The notes under the pieces: generated by a model | Seen by the model: only the letters and a program-made list of their open reading frames with translations | Told to the model about the DNA's origin: nothing | Databases searched by the model: none | Virus record (IMG/VR): IMGVR_UViG_3300032217_001043 | Span: 1 to 47,593 of that record | DNA from: a virus | Strand: one strand, 5' to 3' | DNA: 47,593 nt | Position numbers and translations under genes: made by a program | In this document: positions 1 to 9,219 of the stretch, one piece after another | How the letters are laid out: every line of letters starts with the position of its first letter | Numbering within the stretch: position 1 is the first letter of the stretch

Positions 1-10
1 GGAGTTACAA

Positions 11-376
11 ATGAAAATCCCAGAGCTAGTTTACGAAATTCGCAACTTGGCTCGCAAAGAAGAAGATCCCGTCAAAAAGGATCTTTTTTATCAATGCGCC
101 AAATCACTGGAAATTCTTGGCAACCTTGCAAAGATATCCGATCTTGCTGTCGCAGAACATAATGCTGCAGAAGTTCCTGCAGTAAATGAAGACGACAATA
201 TCAAATGGAATATTGATGATGTAACTTTAAAAATGCTTGAAGAGTACATAGATGCCTTGGTGCACTATGGGTTTATGGATAAAAATGATAGATGGCCATA
301 TGGCGATCAACCATTTACAAAATTTGTATCAAAATATCTAAAATCTCAGATTGTAAACGATTCTAACACCGAATAA
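11..376 (+). CDS. Hypothetical protein, 121 aa
   Basis: I do not recognise this protein. It is acidic and apparently soluble, with no signal peptide or membrane segment. The N-terminal half looks helical and the C-terminal half carries a Trp/Tyr-rich stretch (GFMDKNDRWPYGDQPF). A GGAG ribosome-binding site lies at 1-4, six bases before the ATG, which supports the start. Its 3' end overlaps the convergent peptidase-like gene by 31 nt. Its promoter lies upstream of the window. Confidence 0.6.
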   Translation: MKIPELVYEIRNLARKEEDPVKKDLFYQCAKSLEILGNLAKISDLAVAEHNAAEVPAVNEDDNIKWNIDDVTLKMLEEYIDALVHYGFMDKNDRWPYGDQPFTKFVSKYLKSQIVNDSNTE

Positions 377-945
377 ATCTTCGGCGGAATTGTTTTATGA
401 CTCAGAACAGCCATATTTGATGGCATAATCTTCAAAACATACTTGCTATAGTATGGATTTCGCTTGTATGAGTGAAATTTACGAGTTTTTTCCATTAAAA
501 AGTGGCTGTAGATATACACATGGGCTCGTTTTGCGTACATTTTGCTGTTAATGGCTAGGTTGAAGTCTTTGATGATCTTCATGGCCCGTCTTTCGCAGTC
601 TCTCTCCATGGCTCGTACAATGAAAAAAGCCCGTTTTACCTTTTTAAGAGGATAATTTTTGCCTTTTAACCACGCATCAACAATATAAGATGCTTCATAC
701 GATTTTGTATAAATTTTAGCGCTGTTTATATATTGCAAAAAATGGCAATATTCGTGTACCAGAACCTGCATAAATTCATTTGCTTTACGGGCTACAGCTA
801 TAGCCTTTCCTGATTCATCAAAATAGCCAGAACAACGGAAACCATCTACATTTACATGCTTTCCACGACCAATAATAAGTTTCATACCGTATTCTGCGAG
901 ATGCTGCCTCACAAATTTTACGAACTGACGATTGCTCTGAGCCAT
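346..945 (-). CDS. HExxH metallopeptidase-like protein, 199 aa
   Basis: The protein contains VLVHEYCHFLQY (His64-Glu65-x-x-His68), the zincin signature in a hydrophobic helix, followed about 16 residues later by an acidic residue in SYEASY that could be the third zinc ligand. There is no signal peptide, so it would act in the cytoplasm or virion. The basic C-terminal half is unlike classical proteases. The start is supported by a strong AAGGAGG at complement(950-956), four bases before ATG. A late-type CCTAAATA element sits just upstream. The substrate is unknown; SprT/WSS1-like or virion-associated peptidase are both possible. The motif is clear, but activity is inference. Confidence 0.55.
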   Translation of the reverse strand: MAQSNRQFVKFVRQHLAEYGMKLIIGRGKHVNVDGFRCSGYFDESGKAIAVARKANEFMQVLVHEYCHFLQYINSAKIYTKSYEASYIVDAWLKGKNYPLKKVKRAFFIVRAMERDCERRAMKIIKDFNLAINSKMYAKRAHVYIYSHFLMEKTRKFHSYKRNPYYSKYVLKIMPSNMAVLSHKTIPPKIYSVLESFTI

Positions 946-966
946 AGGGCCTCCTTCAGTCAGAAT

Positions 967-974
967 TATTTAGG
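967..974 (-). promoter_or_regulatory. T4-type late promoter, CCTAAATA
   Basis: The reverse complement reads CCTAAATA, matching the T4-like late -10 element (TATAAATA/CTAAATA). It lies 21 nt upstream of the leftward peptidase-like start codon at 945 and before its AAGGAGG ribosome-binding site. Confidence 0.5.
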
Positions 975-981
975 GAATTGC

Positions 982-1009
982 TTGACAGTCAGTATATAGG
1001 GTGTATAGT
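982..1009 (+). promoter_or_regulatory. Sigma70-like promoter, TTGACA-N16-TATAGT
   Basis: TTGACA at 982-987 and TATAGT at 1004-1009 are separated by exactly 16 nt. The predicted transcript starts near 1016, so the GTG at 1001 and the ATG at 1010 cannot be used from this promoter. This favours the ATG at 1040. Confidence 0.7.
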
Positions 1010-1039
1010 ATGGCAACTTCTTATAAGAAAGGAAAGTTT

Positions 1040-1276
1040 ATGGAAATTACTACTGTTGATCGTCCGACCAAGATTCAGAGAGTGTTTGATTTTATGCGTA
1101 GCGGTGCTTCTTTGACCGCTGGTGAGGCTCGCAAGCGTTTCCGTGTTACCAACATGCGCGCAACGATGCATGATCTTCGTGAGGCTTTTGATCGCTTTGA
1201 TATGAACTACACCGTAGTTCGTGAGACAAAGAATGGTCGTTCGTACTATCGTGTAGTCCGTAATCGCTCTCGTTAA
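1040..1276 (+). CDS. Small winged-helix-like DNA-binding protein, 78 aa
   Basis: This basic protein has a pattern expected of a helix-turn-helix: IQRVFDFMRSG, then SLTAGEARKRF, a turn, then NMRATMHDLREAF, then a basic wing ending YYRVVRNRSR. It is probably a small transcriptional regulator. The ORF stays open upstream to GTG 1001, but the -10 box lies at 1004-1009. The ATG at 1040 follows a good ribosome-binding site (GAAAGGAAAG, 1027-1036 region) and is preferred. The gene is a single-cistron unit bounded by its own promoter and a strong terminator, and its target is unknown. Its G/C-ending codons suggest good expression. Confidence 0.6.
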   Translation: MEITTVDRPTKIQRVFDFMRSGASLTAGEARKRFRVTNMRATMHDLREAFDRFDMNYTVVRETKNGRSYYRVVRNRSR

Positions 1277-1295
1277 ATTTTAGTAAAGTTTGTAG

Positions 1296-1331
1296 CAACA
1301 AAAGCTCCTTTTTGGGAGCTTTTGTTGTTTT
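1296..1331 (+). terminator. Intrinsic terminator after the wHTH gene
   Basis: A perfect 13-bp stem (1296-1308 with 1315-1327, core AAAAGCTCC/GGAGCTTTT) encloses a 6-nt loop TTTTTG and is followed by a T run. It ends the wHTH transcript. A late promoter begins five bases further on. Confidence 0.85.
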
Positions 1332-1335
1332 GGTG

Positions 1336-1343
1336 TATAAATA
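1336..1343 (+). promoter_or_regulatory. T4-type late promoter, TATAAATA
   Basis: An exact T4 late consensus TATAAATA lies 17 nt before ATG 1361 and just after the terminator at 1296-1331. It likely drives the Cys-rich 77-aa and 1835-aa genes. Confidence 0.75.
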
Positions 1344-1360
1344 TAATGTGAGATCTTCAT

Positions 1361-1594
1361 ATGCCTAAAAAAGCCTGTTGTCAATGTGTTGCCAAACGTT
1401 CCTGCTGCAATCCAACATTGTATGAGAATTTTATTACATTATATGGAAATACAATGTTAACGGCATCTCCCGTACATCCTACTGACATTTTAATTTTAAG
1501 AATGAATAGACCGGGAGTACAACGAAATCCTACAACATTGTATGATCCACCAGTCAGTGGAACAGACCCCTGTGCTTGTGACTGTTACAGTTAA
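1361..1594 (+). CDS. Cys-rich small protein, 77 aa
   Basis: This is an unrecognised protein with eight cysteines clustered at both ends: ACCQC...SCC near the N-terminus and DPCACDC near the C-terminus. The arrangement suggests metal binding or a disulfide-rich virion protein. A weak GAG motif lies about eight bases before ATG. It follows an exact TATAAATA late promoter and lies 24 nt before the giant Cys-rich gene, so the two are probably co-expressed late and may form one appendage. Function beyond this is unknown. Confidence 0.6.
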   Translation: MPKKACCQCVAKRSCCNPTLYENFITLYGNTMLTASPVHPTDILILRMNRPGVQRNPTTLYDPPVSGTDPCACDCYS

Positions 1595-1618
1595 TTAATA
1601 AATTTATTTTAGTATAAA

Positions 1619-4600
1619 ATGGCATCTATTTTTTCAAATAATAATCAATCAAACTTTAAAGATACTCCACCTACAATAAGGTATGAGCCTAAACTTTATC
1701 AAGACACTTTACAAAAGTGTTCAGACATATACCCGCAAGAATGTTGTGATTGTATGTTTAAAAATGATACAAGTAATGATTGTTATCAAAAATTTGGAAT
1801 TGGTTGTGAGCAATTAGCAAAATCAAAATGTGCTGAGTGTGGTGGTGCTTGCTCAAATATATGTGATCCAGATTACGGATCTGATTTAGTTCCTCCACCA
1901 AATCGTGCTTTGGCTACTTGTAATGAAATAATTGGTAATGATTGTATTAGATATTTAAGAGATCAGAATATCATTCCTTCTGTAGGTTTAGGCTCAAGTA
2001 ATGATATTATTGGGTTTCAATGCAGTAGTTTGCTTAAATTATTATGTGGAAATAGTCCTTTTCAAACATGTAATGGTACTAGTGGATTGTGTTCAAGACC
2101 CGATCTACCCCCAATAAAAGACAGCCCATGTAAAGATTTTTGTGATAGATGTCATCCCTGTCCTTCAGGTGGTTCAAATCCAGTAGGAGGATCAACTGAA
2201 CAAACAGATAATCCTGGAGGTTCTTCAGGAGAAGATGATGGCAACAATAATGGATGTGCTGGACAACCATGTAGCCCCCCAGATCCAAATGACTGTAGGC
2301 AATGTATAGCTGGATTGGGAGTACCTAGATCAGAACCTCTTGATATAATGTATAGACATACTGCATGCCATTTTATATGGTATCCCCCAGAATATGCTTT
2401 TGGTGGAGATCCAAATGTCACGCAATGTCAGGGATTTCAATCACGTGGACAAGGTGGAGGAAATTCACGTGTTTTATCATGCAATCCAGATTCTACTCCA
2501 AGTGGCAACGGTACTGTTGGAGCTTCTCCAAGTTTAAGTTTATTTGATATAAGCTGTGAAAATAGTTATAGTTTTGAATTATGGCCTCTTAGACCTTGTA
2601 ATTGTCGTAAATTTGCACATTTAAAAGGAGGATTGACAGACACGGTATTTAAAAGAGAAAATATTTCAACAAAACCATTTAGTTATGGTTATTTGCCTTT
2701 TATGAATCCTTTTGCAACACCAATGAATATAAGTGAAATTGGATGTTGTTGGTGTGCATCCCCAGATAAATTGCCTAGTTCAGATTCTGTAAATGATAGA
2801 ATTTTTGCCACATCGTGGCCAAATGCTGCTCAAAAATATGGTGCAGGAAATTTTGGTGCTGCTGGTGCAGCATGTACGCCATACATACCAGGGCCAAATA
2901 ACGATCCAGTAACATATAATTCAAAATATCAAAAATCTTGTTTTGCTTATGGCATATCACCTTATTTACAGCGCCTTGCACTATTGGGTGATCCAAATTA
3001 TGGGCCATATAAATCAGGGTTTGATATTTGGACTTTTGGTGGTAATGATCAAATAAAAGATTTGGGACCTTTATATTCTGTATATCAGTTTTTAAATAAT
3101 ACACAAAAAGGTGGTGTAAATGAATATACTATAAAATATAGAGAGATTACTGGTCAAAAATCAAAATTAAAAGATTCTTTAGTAGGTTTTATAACACTAG
3201 AACATCATTTTGAAGCATGGGCACATAGATCAAATGTTGGTGCTCTTCATCCAGATTTAATTCCTAATTTAAACCATGCAAATGTTTTAACAACTCCATT
3301 CGAACGTCCTTATTCAGGATCCATAACACCAGTTGGTGCTGCATCACAAGGAATATCAGCTAAATTTAAATATCATCCAGAAGAGGCTTTAAGATGGTCT
3401 TTAATGAGAACTACACCGAGAAGATTTATGTATGTTGGTTCTCAAATACCACTATTTCATTTTGATTTATATGCATTTCAAGATTATTCTATAAATAATA
3501 ATTACGTTGTTGGTGGCGAATATTTTGATTCGGCTAGATTTTTAAAAGCTTACTATAATTATTTTTATAGTTTATCTGAAAATCCTTCACAATCTCGTAC
3601 AAATGCTTGTACACCAATAAAAATTGGAGATACGGTTTTAATTGATGATTATAACTATGTAATAGAATCATTAGAGGGAATGGTTGTTGCTGGAATACTT
3701 AGAGTAAAAGATCATGCTATTGATATAGCAACTGAAACAACCCAGATAATACAGTCAGCAAGTTATGATAATGATGGTGAACTTGTTTTAAATCCTTATG
3801 TATCTGCAGTTGTTGGTGGTGCATCTGGTTATATGGCTTTAGTAGAGTTTTTAGGAGTTGAACCTATCACAGGTTCAGTAACTCCAAAAATTATTAAACA
3901 AAAATTACTTCCAGATTTTAGTGGAACTGGCAGCAATCCTACTAAGGATATGTTTTTGTTTCCTCGTAGAGCAGTTTTGCCAGTTTATCTTGAAGGAAAT
4001 AGTGTAGCGGCATGGGGATGCAAAAATAATACTTGTTCTGGTTTTAATTATAACCAAAGTATTGTACCAGCGCTTCTTACCCCAGGTGGGTCTGATAATC
4101 CCAACAGACAGTGGTTGGTTAAATCAATAGTAAATGTATACAGCGGACTGAATACAAATTATTTCATAACATATAATGGAAAAATTGCAGCGTCGGGATA
4201 TTCTTTAAATGGTTTAGCTGAAGTTCCTGAAGATATTAGTGTACAAATTGACGATGAAACAGCTAATAGTGATACCAAAACTGGATTTGTTAAAAAATTA
4301 GGTGGTAAAGGTATAGATTTTGAAATTGCTTTAATAGAATATCCTGAATTTTATGATTACAATTATTGTAATGTTAGTGGTAGTCCTTGTGATTATTCTA
4401 ATGGTGGTGATATATGCGGTCCTGGTTTTCCACCACCAGAGCGTAATCCAAATGCTCCACTACCTCAATATAAATTAAGATCATGGGGTGATAATCACTG
4501 CCAATATGGTACATTTATTATTGGTAATAATGAGCTTTTAAACAAATCTCATGGATGGGCTGATGTTGCAAATGGCGGATTACATACTTCAGCGATAACA

Positions 4601-7126
4601 TCATTTGGTAAATTATATACTGTAGGTGATAATGCATATAACCAATTAAAATATGGCAATCAATCTGAAACTCTTTTTCTTGGAGCTCTATCAACACATA
4701 TTGCAAAACCAGGATTTGTTTCTGATAATGAATTTGATATTGCAATTAATCCTAATAATATTAATTCATTTGCAGTAGAACTAAATGGTATAACCTATGT
4801 TAATTTAAACAGATGGTGTCAATATCCATCTACCCAAGAAGTTCCACCCGCAGATAAAAGATGTAAATTACTTGATCCAGAAAATTTAGATGTTGATCTT
4901 CCTATTTTTACAAATATTGGTTCTGGTAATTATCACAATATTGCTATTCAAAGTGACAATCAAGTTAGAGTGTGGGGAAAATATTTGTATTTAAATCCAC
5001 TTGGAACTCCCTATGGCACTCCATATAATACTTTTGTTCCAGCTGAAGTTAAAGCATTGGCTGACAAATGGGATGTTTCATATTATGGAGCATCAGAATT
5101 GCCTTCTGGAGATTATAGTTACATCGCCAAAGGCGCTACACTAGCATCTATACACAGTGAAAATGATAAATTCCTTTTTGCCGATGGTGGTCCAGATTAT
5201 AGTATGGTAGCTAATAAAAATACCGTATATGTCTGGGGAAGAACAGAAATGCTTCCATCGTGGCAGTCTACAGATACCGAGGCTACTTTCGGTAGTTGGA
5301 GTAAATCATTTGATGGAGAAATTATAAGAATTACTGCTGGAGCAAATGGATTTGCTGTTTTATATAGATCAAATACTGAAACATCAAATGCTGGTTTTGG
5401 AAATAATAATTTTAGAGTAAATAGAACATATATATGGACGCGCAGAGGAGAAGAAACTCCACCCGATGGTGATCAATACGGTTTGATACCAACAAATGAT
5501 GAAGATAAGAGTGAATTTGGATATAGTGATATAGCATTTGGATATGGTCATGCTGTAGCAATAAAATACAGTAATATCAGTGCGCCAACGTGGAATTATA
5601 ATGATTTTAAAGATCCAGAGGCAAAAAAGAATCAATTTTTAGCAGGATCATCAAATATTCCAAAATATTTTAAACGTCAAGCATTTTTTAGAGCAGTTCC
5701 CGGTGCTTGGGATTTTTCAAAATGGTTGTGGGGTGGATATTGTAGTTTTGCAGCAGAAGGATTTGAAGCAAATAACCCAGTATTGGCCAGAGATCTTTGT
5801 AGTGTATTGGGTGAACCAGATCCAACAGATGCAACTGGTTTAAGAAATGACAATTATTCATATAGTGGTCATCCTGAATATTATTGGATGAGTCCTTTAT
5901 TAAGACGTTATCAAAACTTTGTTCCCAATCACAGTGTGCAACCATCTCCTGACCTAAATGAATGTACAACATATGCTGCATTTGGTAGCGCTATTACTAA
6001 TCCAGATATTGCTGGAATGAATGGTGGAGTAAAGGGAGCAGCATCTTCATGTCCTGAAAAAGCAGACATTTGTTGGCAGGCAACCGGATTACCTCAACAG
6101 AGAACAAGTACATATTGGGCACCGCAAAACCCAGACTGTAGTGGTGTGTGTGATAATTCATGTGATAGAAGTGCTTGTATTAGAAATTGTTGTCCTAGTC
6201 CATCTTCAACTACTCTAGCTGATACCTGTACAACGTGTATTGGTAGAATAGGATTTAATTCTAGTAAAGATTATTTTATACAATCGTATAAAAATTTTAC
6301 TAGACAAAGAAACTGTTGTAGAGTAATTTATACAAATATAAGTTATGTTAATTATGCATCACGATTAACATATTTTGGATGGGATAGTGCCTCTGCTACT
6401 TTTAAAATATTTTTTACAAAAGATCCATATAGATTTACTGATCTTATTCCAAGTAATGCCAATACTTCATATAAACTTGCTAATGGTTTAATATATCCTT
6501 ATGTATATCTTGGTGGTGAGATATTAAGAAAATTATGGTCATCTTTTTTTACTGCTATATATGGAGATGATGGAACTGGAAGAACATGTGAAAATACTGG
6601 AGATGTATGTTTAGCAAGAAATCCAAAAGAAACAATTTTGGGACCAGGTGGTTGGTTATGGGCAAGTACTAATAGTCCAACTGGAAGACCTTCGACAAAT
6701 GAACAGGGTGATTTTGTCAATAGCATATGGTCTTATCCTGTAGCTGCTCCATTATTATCACCTTATGCTCTTTTAGGTGCATATACATATGGTGGTACAT
6801 CAACCGGTGCAATAGTACCAGATGGATCTACAATACCAACTAACATAAAAATATTTAATCCAGATAATCCAAATGCATATGCTCCCGTTTATGGTAGTCC
6901 ATCATCAACGAAATGGCATAAAATAAATGTAACTAGACCAAATATTTATGCTGCCGGCGATAATGAATTCTCAAATTTTGATCCTATAGCATTTCAAGGT
7001 GGTTTACAGACTGGAGATATATCTGGCACGGCAAATATTGTATTTTATGAATATTATATAAATTCAATAAGAAATATAATTATAAAATCTGGTAATATAA
7101 ATTGTATTAACATTGACAACGGATAA
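1619..7126 (+). CDS. Giant Cys-rich structural protein/adhesin with RCC1-like repeats, 1835 aa
   Basis: This is the largest gene of the window. Residues 1-235 hold about 24 cysteines in CC, CxC and CxxC pairs. A Gly/Ser/Pro-rich linker with acidic residues follows. The central region, roughly residues 795-1330, repeats strands of the type AAWGCK, LRSWGDN, YTVGDN, VRVWGK and VYVWGR, each followed by loops and GxxHxxAI-like strands, as in RCC1-type beta-propellers. A second Cys cluster lies near residues 1500-1580 (CSGVCDNSCDRSAC, NCCPS, CTTC). The C-terminus ends with another propeller-like strand (IYAAGDNEF). A tail fibre or adhesin that binds the host surface is likely, from size and the late promoter upstream. 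No Shine-Dalgarno precedes ATG 1619. Confidence 0.6.
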   Translation: MASIFSNNNQSNFKDTPPTIRYEPKLYQDTLQKCSDIYPQECCDCMFKNDTSNDCYQKFGIGCEQLAKSKCAECGGACSNICDPDYGSDLVPPPNRALATCNEIIGNDCIRYLRDQNIIPSVGLGSSNDIIGFQCSSLLKLLCGNSPFQTCNGTSGLCSRPDLPPIKDSPCKDFCDRCHPCPSGGSNPVGGSTEQTDNPGGSSGEDDGNNNGCAGQPCSPPDPNDCRQCIAGLGVPRSEPLDIMYRHTACHFIWYPPEYAFGGDPNVTQCQGFQSRGQGGGNSRVLSCNPDSTPSGNGTVGASPSLSLFDISCENSYSFELWPLRPCNCRKFAHLKGGLTDTVFKRENISTKPFSYGYLPFMNPFATPMNISEIGCCWCASPDKLPSSDSVNDRIFATSWPNAAQKYGAGNFGAAGAACTPYIPGPNNDPVTYNSKYQKSCFAYGISPYLQRLALLGDPNYGPYKSGFDIWTFGGNDQIKDLGPLYSVYQFLNNTQKGGVNEYTIKYREITGQKSKLKDSLVGFITLEHHFEAWAHRSNVGALHPDLIPNLNHANVLTTPFERPYSGSITPVGAASQGISAKFKYHPEEALRWSLMRTTPRRFMYVGSQIPLFHFDLYAFQDYSINNNYVVGGEYFDSARFLKAYYNYFYSLSENPSQSRTNACTPIKIGDTVLIDDYNYVIESLEGMVVAGILRVKDHAIDIATETTQIIQSASYDNDGELVLNPYVSAVVGGASGYMALVEFLGVEPITGSVTPKIIKQKLLPDFSGTGSNPTKDMFLFPRRAVLPVYLEGNSVAAWGCKNNTCSGFNYNQSIVPALLTPGGSDNPNRQWLVKSIVNVYSGLNTNYFITYNGKIAASGYSLNGLAEVPEDISVQIDDETANSDTKTGFVKKLGGKGIDFEIALIEYPEFYDYNYCNVSGSPCDYSNGGDICGPGFPPPERNPNAPLPQYKLRSWGDNHCQYGTFIIGNNELLNKSHGWADVANGGLHTSAITSFGKLYTVGDNAYNQLKYGNQSETLFLGALSTHIAKPGFVSDNEFDIAINPNNINSFAVELNGITYVNLNRWCQYPSTQEVPPADKRCKLLDPENLDVDLPIFTNIGSGNYHNIAIQSDNQVRVWGKYLYLNPLGTPYGTPYNTFVPAEVKALADKWDVSYYGASELPSGDYSYIAKGATLASIHSENDKFLFADGGPDYSMVANKNTVYVWGRTEMLPSWQSTDTEATFGSWSKSFDGEIIRITAGANGFAVLYRSNTETSNAGFGNNNFRVNRTYIWTRRGEETPPDGDQYGLIPTNDEDKSEFGYSDIAFGYGHAVAIKYSNISAPTWNYNDFKDPEAKKNQFLAGSSNIPKYFKRQAFFRAVPGAWDFSKWLWGGYCSFAAEGFEANNPVLARDLCSVLGEPDPTDATGLRNDNYSYSGHPEYYWMSPLLRRYQNFVPNHSVQPSPDLNECTTYAAFGSAITNPDIAGMNGGVKGAASSCPEKADICWQATGLPQQRTSTYWAPQNPDCSGVCDNSCDRSACIRNCCPSPSSTTLADTCTTCIGRIGFNSSKDYFIQSYKNFTRQRNCCRVIYTNISYVNYASRLTYFGWDSASATFKIFFTKDPYRFTDLIPSNANTSYKLANGLIYPYVYLGGEILRKLWSSFFTAIYGDDGTGRTCENTGDVCLARNPKETILGPGGWLWASTNSPTGRPSTNEQGDFVNSIWSYPVAAPLLSPYALLGAYTYGGTSTGAIVPDGSTIPTNIKIFNPDNPNAYAPVYGSPSSTKWHKINVTRPNIYAAGDNEFSNFDPIAFQGGLQTGDISGTANIVFYEYYINSIRNIIIKSGNINCINIDNG

Positions 7127-7129
7127 AGA

Positions 7130-7137
7130 TATAAATA
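7130..7137 (+). promoter_or_regulatory. T4-type late promoter, TATAAATA
   Basis: An exact TATAAATA lies three bases after the stop codon of the giant gene and 16 nt before ATG 7154. A GGAG ribosome-binding site (7143-7146) would sit at the very 5' end of the transcript. Confidence 0.7.
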
Positions 7138-7153
7138 AAAATGGAGTGTATAT

Positions 7154-7642
7154 ATGTTTATTGATAGATTTACTTTTAATACTAATGTAACTGAAGATGG
7201 AAGAGGTTCTACGGTAGCAATACCAAATTATGAAAATCCAAAAGATAAAATATATCCAAATTTTATCTTTAAAAAACGATTATCATATGAATTTAAAATT
7301 GAAAAAATGTTTGGTATTGTAAAGAAGTATGTTGGATTTGGTGATATAATTGAATATATAACCAAACATACTGGAATAAAATACCTTATTGTTAAAATAA
7401 CAAAAGGCAATTGTGGTTGTGAAAAAAGAAGAAAACGTTTTAATGCGTTGCTGCAAATACCTTATTTTTCTTTTTATTATAAAGATACCACTATTTTAGA
7501 TGTTGACAATTCAATAAAACATGTTAATATGATTACATCAAACACCCCGCCAATGGATGAAGATATGCAAAAAGAAATTTTTTCCAAAAGAAAACCATGT
7601 GGATGTGGTGCTAAAATGACACGACCTGTGGAGACAAAGTGA
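7154..7642 (+). CDS. Hypothetical protein with CxC/basic motif, 162 aa
   Basis: I do not assign a function. Visible features are NCGCEKRRKRFN in the middle and KPCGCGAKM near the C-terminus, a CxC/CGC type of motif that could bind metal, on a mixed alpha/beta protein with many aromatic residues. GGAG at 7143-7146 and a seven-base spacer support ATG 7154. The stop overlaps the GTG of the Sm-like gene (GTGA), so they are translationally coupled. Position after a late promoter and next to appendage genes suggests a virion or assembly role. Confidence 0.55.
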   Translation: MFIDRFTFNTNVTEDGRGSTVAIPNYENPKDKIYPNFIFKKRLSYEFKIEKMFGIVKKYVGFGDIIEYITKHTGIKYLIVKITKGNCGCEKRRKRFNALLQIPYFSFYYKDTTILDVDNSIKHVNMITSNTPPMDEDMQKEIFSKRKPCGCGAKMTRPVETK

Positions 7643-7911
7643 AAATTAAATTTATAAAAATATCGCAAAGCGAAGAGATAATTGCCGAGTGCACAGATAA
7701 AAACAACGGTGTCTTTATTAAAGACGCTGCTGTCATTGTATCTTTAGAATTGGGAAAAATTAATCTTGTAACTTGGTTACCTTATACAAAAGTACAAGAT
7801 GGTTTTTTTCTTCCAGAAAAAGCCTACTTGTTCATAGCCGATGTTCAAGATGACATGGCTGAGTATTACAATAAATGGCGTACTGAACCATTTGTACCAA
7901 ATAAAAATTAA
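7639..7911 (+). CDS. Sm-like small protein, 90 aa
   Basis: The pattern FIKISQSEEIIAEC...VFIKDAAVIV...WLPYTKVQDGFFLPEKAYLFIADV matches small LSm/Hfq-like beta-barrel proteins common in T4-like marine phages. In these the N-terminal strand reads xVKLxSGEEIIAxV and a late strand carries WLP. A related module starts the 223-aa protein at 34326-34997. It may bind RNA or assist assembly; this is not established. Translation starts at GTG 7639, overlapping the upstream stop, with GGAG at 7630-7633. The 3' end overlaps the convergent structural gene by four bases. Confidence 0.5.
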   Translation: MKIKFIKISQSEEIIAECTDKNNGVFIKDAAVIVSLELGKINLVTWLPYTKVQDGFFLPEKAYLFIADVQDDMAEYYNKWRTEPFVPNKN

Positions 7912-9218
7912 GCAATATTTATTCGAAGAACATTTGTTGTGTTCTTTTTAATCTGCATGAATATGGTCTTTGAAGAGTATGCTCTGTCTACCATATAAAT
8001 AAAGGATGCTCCTTCATAGCCAGGTTCGCCTAAAAGATAATAATTTTCAATTAAAGGTTGAGTGCAGTTACTGTCTAAAAATAGATTTATTATAGCACTT
8101 TTATTTTCCGCATGTGAAAGATCAATTTTAATTGGAGCAACTGCAGTATTACTGTTAATTGATAATGTTTCCGTTTGACTATTATCAATATAAATCACAT
8201 CATTATATTGATTGGTTCCAAGAAACTCTGAAATATTAAAACCATCAGTATTAAAAGAAATAAAATACGAAGTTTTGATTTTTAATATAAAGATATTTGA
8301 GTAAGAAATAGAAATATTTTTATAATCTACAATGCTTTCTGTATTAGCATTTATTGTCTTTAATGTGCTATTGGGATAATAGTAATATACATTTGCAGTA
8401 TCTAGTTGTTGTCTTAATGCGTGTTGTAAAATATTTTGGTTTTCCAATAACATTGAAACAATACCAGAAGTTGCTCCAGCAATTTTAATTACACCATTTT
8501 GCAATGGATTTGTAGCCAATACAGCTAGCGAAGGAAGACCTCGGTGCAATATATCAATTTGAGATTTATTAAAAAATCTATTTTCATTGGTTACTGGATT
8601 TGTAAGATAAATTACTTCTCTATTATCATTTAACTTTACGTAATTTTTTACTTTAAGTCTTCCAGAGTTTAATGTACTACCAATAACTTCTATGTATTCT
8701 TCAAATCCATAATCTGAACCATATACTCCAAAGAAATCAAAATTTAATGGACTGCTTCTAGGTGTATTTGATATTAACATATGTGCAGTATTGCCCGTTG
8801 TTGCAGTAAACTGTATAGGATTTGTAAAATTTTTACTTACGTAATATCCACCAGTAATAGCTGCAGTGCCCGTAACACCAGAGCACGAGATATATTGTTT
8901 AAAAGTTCCAGATACACTTTGTAACTGCAATGTACCATTCCAGTTTATACTGGAAGAAGTAGCATCGTTGTAATATACTCCACTAGAAAAATTAAAAGTA
9001 TTTCCAGTTGTAAGCCCATTGAAGAATTTATTTAAAAACTTTAAATCATTTCCAGTTTTTACTTCAGAATAATCAAAGAACAACGAGTTACCAGTAACAA
9101 AAATATTAGCAGAACCATTCAGATTACCTTTTGTAAAACAAGGATCTGCCGTATTACCAACAAATTGTGTTGTGTATGAATACGATGTTTTTGCTGTATT
9201 TAACGAAAATAAAGACAT
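7908..9218 (-). CDS. Putative tail/virion structural protein, 436 aa
   Basis: This Ser/Thr/Asn/Gly-rich, low-Lys protein looks all-beta, with many aromatic-flanked strands (SGVYYNDATSSSINWNGTLQL, ISYSNIFILKI), as in phage fibres and appendage subunits. It has no Cys-rich region apart from a few residues and no signal peptide. The ATG lies one base after the stop of the 315-aa gene upstream, so the two form one leftward unit. I know no specific family. A fibre or tail-surface protein is inferred from composition and neighbourhood. Confidence 0.5.
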   Translation of the reverse strand: MSLFSLNTAKTSYSYTTQFVGNTADPCFTKGNLNGSANIFVTGNSLFFDYSEVKTGNDLKFLNKFFNGLTTGNTFNFSSGVYYNDATSSSINWNGTLQLQSVSGTFKQYISCSGVTGTAAITGGYYVSKNFTNPIQFTATTGNTAHMLISNTPRSSPLNFDFFGVYGSDYGFEEYIEVIGSTLNSGRLKVKNYVKLNDNREVIYLTNPVTNENRFFNKSQIDILHRGLPSLAVLATNPLQNGVIKIAGATSGIVSMLLENQNILQHALRQQLDTANVYYYYPNSTLKTINANTESIVDYKNISISYSNIFILKIKTSYFISFNTDGFNISEFLGTNQYNDVIYIDNSQTETLSINSNTAVAPIKIDLSHAENKSAIINLFLDSNCTQPLIENYYLLGEPGYEGASFIYMVDRAYSSKTIFMQIKKNTTNVLRINIA

Positions 9219-9219
9219 G

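Noticed and set aside
1001-1039. GTG 1001 or ATG 1010 as start of the small wHTH gene
   Set aside because: The -10 box (1004-1009) lies within this stretch, and the first good ribosome-binding site precedes ATG 1040.
2079-2421. Leftward ORFs of 69-89 aa inside the giant structural gene
   Set aside because: They are antisense shadows without ribosome-binding sites, lying fully within a convincing long coding frame.
7926-7949. AAGAACA/TGTTCTT hairpin followed by T as terminator of the 90-aa Sm-like gene
   Set aside because: The stem is AT-rich and weak, lies inside the coding end of the convergent gene, and the T-run is shared with the stem. Possible but not supported enough to list.
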